A DNA stretch of 17,296 nucleotides from Nitrosomonadales bacterium (GTDB lineage: Bacteria; Pseudomonadota; Gammaproteobacteria; Burkholderiales; Sulfuricellaceae). Below the pieces are notes generated by a model. The model did not search any database, was not told the DNA's origin, and saw nothing but the letters and a program-made list of their open reading frames with translations. Below are positions 15,713 to 17,296 of this stretch, one piece after another. The first letter of the stretch is position 1; each line of letters begins with the position of its first letter. The stretch covers positions 12,102 to 29,397 of the forward strand of contig PQAG01000189.1 of assembly GCA_003104895.1 (NCBI GenBank). Direction: 5' to 3'. Position numbers and translations under genes: made by a program.

Positions 15713-16063
15713 TCAGGCGCCCGCTTCCACCCAATCGCTGGCAAGATCATAGTTTTCAAAGAACTGGATTTCCGCATCGAGAAAGGCGCGCGCCAGCCAT
15801 GCACTCCAGGCCACCAGGCGGCCGCTGGCAACCACCGCGATTTTCTGGAAATCATGCGCATGCTGCCAGTTGAAGCGCACATCTTCCCACGCCACGTCGA
15901 GCGTGAAATCAGCCATGTCGCGCAGATCAACCAGCAAGTTCACCTTGCCCTTGAATTTCAGTTCATAGACCACGCTCTCTTCCAGCTGCTTGTAGTCGGC
16001 GAGAGAAAACTCGCCAAAAACGGATACCTTGACGATCTGGTCATGGTGCTCGATGGCAATCAT
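15713..16063 (-). CDS. SpoIIAA-like (STAS-fold) protein
   Basis: This 116-residue soluble protein resembles the SpoIIAA-like family (STAS-related fold): a beta-strand start (MIAIEHHDQIVKVSVFG), LLVDLRDMADFTLDVAWEDV in the centre, and KIAVVASGRLVAWSAWLARAF before the end. Family members are poorly characterised; several may bind lipid-like molecules or act in signalling. No anti-sigma factor gene is nearby. It is divergent from the DsrC-family gene. Its promoter region carries a perfect 9-bp inverted repeat over an extended -10 (16081-16109), so it is probably repressor-controlled. Confidence 0.85.
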   Translation of the reverse strand: MIAIEHHDQIVKVSVFGEFSLADYKQLEESVVYELKFKGKVNLLVDLRDMADFTLDVAWEDVRFNWQHAHDFQKIAVVASGRLVAWSAWLARAFLDAEIQFFENYDLASDWVEAGA

Positions 16064-16080
16064 CTTGAACCCCTTTAACG

Positions 16081-16109
16081 GTTTGCTATGAGCCTATTCT
16101 ATAGCAAAC
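16081..16109 (-). promoter_or_regulatory. Inverted-repeat operator over an extended -10 promoter
   Basis: GTTTGCTAT and ATAGCAAAC are perfect inverted arms 11 bp apart. On the minus strand the first arm runs into TGCTATAGA, an extended -10 (TGnTATAGA; hexamer at 16103-16098), which places the start near 16091. The dyad would cover about -18 to +11 of the SpoIIAA-like promoter, a normal repressor position. No T run follows, so it is not a terminator. Confidence 0.6.
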
Positions 16110-16162
16110 ACCGCTTCCCGCGCAGTTTCAAAGACACAATCTAAATTTTGGATTAATAATTG

Positions 16163-16191
16163 TTGACTATTTTAATCATATATTGTCTAAT
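16163..16191 (+). promoter_or_regulatory. Sigma-70 promoter of the DsrC-family gene
   Basis: TTGACT (16163-16168), a 17-bp AT-rich spacer and TCTAAT (16186-16191) match the consensus at 5 of 6 positions each. The upstream 30 bp are AT-rich, like an UP element. The start near 16198 leaves an 89-nt leader. Confidence 0.68.
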
Positions 16192-16201
16192 AACCTCACA
16201 T

Positions 16202-16246
16202 GGCGGTCGGATATAGATCGCCCTCACGCCAGCGTTAGATGCTGGC
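16202..16246 (+). other. Two-hairpin leader of the DsrC-family mRNA
   Basis: GGCGGTC/GATCGCC (16202-16222, one G-U pair, 7-nt loop) and GCCAGC/GCTGGC (16228-16246, 7-nt loop) form two adjacent stems close to the predicted 5' end. They leave an open AT-rich stretch with AAAGGAG before the ATG. This may stabilise the mRNA. No known riboswitch is recognised. Confidence 0.5.
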
Positions 16247-16286
16247 AGGAAAAATGAACAATTTTGTTATCTAAAGGAGTAAAAAA

Positions 16287-16580
16287 ATGGAATTGCCAGC
16301 ACGTGATGGTGACGGATATCTGAACGACATGAACGAATGGACCGAGGAAATCGGCCGCGCCATGGCCGAGGCCGATGGCGTTGAACTGGATGACGTGAAG
16401 TGGGGACATATCCTGAAAGCCCGTGAATATTACGAAGAATCCAGCTCAGTACCGCCGATTCGCAAATTCGCCAAGTACATCAACGAAGACCAGAAAGTCA
16501 TTTTCAACACCTGGATGACCGGCCCGATGAAGCCGATCACCAAATACGGCGGCCTGCCCAAGCCTACCGGCTGCGTATGA
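16287..16580 (+). CDS. DsrC/TusE-family sulfur-carrier-like protein with a single cysteine
   Basis: This is a 97-residue member of the DsrC/TusE/DsvC family. Family marks are GDGYLNDMNEWTEEIGRAMA at the start, WGHILKAREYYEESSSVPPIRKFAKY in the middle, and the tail GGLPKPTGCV. DsrC proteins carry sulfur on tail cysteines: the penultimate CysA (Cys96) is present, but the position of CysB, 11 residues before, is Thr85, and Cys96 is the only cysteine in the protein. It is thus closer to TusE or DsrC-like variants than to full DsrC of the dissimilatory sulfite reductase. It is also short. No dsrAB or tusBCD genes are in view. It has a strong AAAGGAG site, its own promoter and terminator, so it is monocistronic. 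Confidence 0.9.
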   Translation: MELPARDGDGYLNDMNEWTEEIGRAMAEADGVELDDVKWGHILKAREYYEESSSVPPIRKFAKYINEDQKVIFNTWMTGPMKPITKYGGLPKPTGCV

Positions 16581-16610
16581 TCCAGAGCCGGGGCTGACCG
16601 GCACAAACGC

Positions 16611-16652
16611 AAGGGACGTGGTGTCTTATAGACCTGCGTCCCTTTCCATTTT
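16611..16652 (+). terminator. Terminator of the DsrC-family gene
   Basis: AAGGGACG and CGTCCCTT form an 8-bp stem, with a further GGT/ACC pairing inside, followed by TTTCCATTTT. It lies 30 bp after the stop codon. The T run is interrupted but adequate. Confidence 0.75.
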
Positions 16653-16697
16653 CTGCTCCCATGTATAATGACAGCGACTCATTCCTGCCTGTCTTCC

Positions 16698-17296
16698 GTG
16701 CATTCAATATCTCCCAACATTTCCAATCTCATTGCCACATGCATGCAGCGCGACCGCCACCGGCTGGCGCGCCAGTTGCAACGCCTGCATGGTGCGGTTA
16801 AAAAGGACGAAGCCGCGTGGGCGCGCCTGCAAGCGCAAATCATGGCATCCGCCCAGCGCTGCCAGCAGCGCCTGGAAAAAATTCCTGTGCCCGGCTTTGC
16901 CGCCGAGCTGCCGGTCAATGAAAAGCGCGCCGAAATCGCCGCCGCCATCTCTGCCAATCAGGTCGTCATCGTCTGCGGTGAAACCGGCTCAGGAAAAACC
17001 ACACAGCTGCCGCAAATCTGCCTCGGCCTGAAGCGTGGCGCCGCGGGACTGATCGGCCACACGCAGCCGAGAAGGATTGCGGCACGCAGCGTGGCTGCGC
17101 GAATATCGGCTGAACTCATGTCCGAACTCGGCCAGGCGGTCGGCTTCCAGGTGCGCTTTCATGACCGTGTGAGCGAAAACAATTACATCAAGGTCATGAC
17201 CGACGGCATCCTGCTGGCCGAAACCCAGGGTGACCGCTTCCTTGATGCCTACGATACGATCATCATCGACGAGGCCCACGAGCGCAGCCTCAACAT
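16698..17296 (+). CDS. hrpA: HrpA-type DEAH-box ATP-dependent RNA helicase (5' part)
   Basis: The frame is open to the right edge (about 199 codons seen). It contains the Walker A/motif I GETGSGKTTQLPQIC, motif Ia HTQPRRIAARSVA, TDGILLAE, and motif II DEAH followed by ERSLN. The pre-helicase part (MQRDRHRLARQLQRLH) matches the start region of E. coli HrpA, a roughly 1300-residue helicase linked to mRNA processing and ribosome rescue. The start is uncertain: GTG at 16698, ATG at 16668 and ATG at 16743 are all in frame, and none has a clear ribosome site. The ATG at 16668 overlaps a TATAAT (16664-16669) that may be the gene's own -10, so I prefer the GTG. Confidence 0.93.
   Translation, partial: MHSISPNISNLIATCMQRDRHRLARQLQRLHGAVKKDEAAWARLQAQIMASAQRCQQRLEKIPVPGFAAELPVNEKRAEIAAAISANQVVIVCGETGSGKTTQLPQICLGLKRGAAGLIGHTQPRRIAARSVAARISAELMSELGQAVGFQVRFHDRVSENNYIKVMTDGILLAETQGDRFLDAYDTIIIDEAHERSLN

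Noticed and set aside
16081..16109. The dyad as a rho-independent terminator
   Set aside because: The stem is AT-rich with an 11-nt loop and no T run follows. It lies at the 5' side of both flanking genes.

Overview
The window looks like a chromosomal segment from a sulfur-oxidising betaproteobacterium, probably of the Nitrosomonadales (Sulfuricella/Gallionella-like). This is inferred from gene content: cbb3 oxidase genes, a type I sulfide:quinone oxidoreductase, periplasmic rhodaneses, a DsrC-family protein, and an ordinary proteobacterial ispB / rplU-rpmA-obgE-proB block. No 16S or other marker gene is present, so the taxonomy is an inference. I see no insertion sequence, phage gene or CRISPR array.

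Region 1 (1-5851, minus strand) is a cbb3 cytochrome oxidase locus. The order of transcription is a PhnD-like binding protein, then ccoI (copper P-type ATPase) and ccoS, then ccoN, ccoO and the first codons of ccoQ. Both ccoI and ccoN are preceded by a CRP/FNR-type box centred 32 bp upstream of a good -10 hexamer, which is the geometry of a class II (-41.5) FNR promoter. The locus is therefore probably switched on when oxygen is low.

Region 2 (5889-10571) is the most interesting part. A four-gene minus-strand operon encodes sulfide:quinone oxidoreductase, a tiny exported Lys/Glu/Gly-rich protein with one cysteine near its C-terminus, and two tandem paralogous rhodaneses, one with a cleavable signal peptide and one a lipoprotein. 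It ends in a strong terminator. Upstream is a textbook sigma-54 promoter. The divergent gene encodes a FisR-like sigma-54 activator whose PAS domain has three cysteines spaced exactly as in the sulfane-sulfur sensor FisR. Two related 23-bp operators, each made of two 10-bp near-palindromes 3 bp apart, lie in the divergent intergenic region. One is about 99 bp upstream of the predicted sqr start site. The other sits on the regulator's own promoter. The sequence thus suggests a self-contained circuit in which sulfide/polysulfide is sensed by the regulator, SQR makes sulfane sulfur, and exported thiol proteins carry or transfer it.

Region 3 (10608-14931) is housekeeping: tRNA-Pro(CGG), ispB (minus), then rplU, rpmA, obgE and proB (plus). 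It contains a degenerate inverted repeat in the obgE leader and a cluster of hairpins around the proB stop codon.

Region 4 (14949-17296) holds a BI-1/YccA membrane protein and a SpoIIAA-like protein on the minus strand. Divergent from them is a DsrC-family gene with a structured leader and only one of the two DsrC cysteines. The window ends in the 5' part of an HrpA-type helicase gene.
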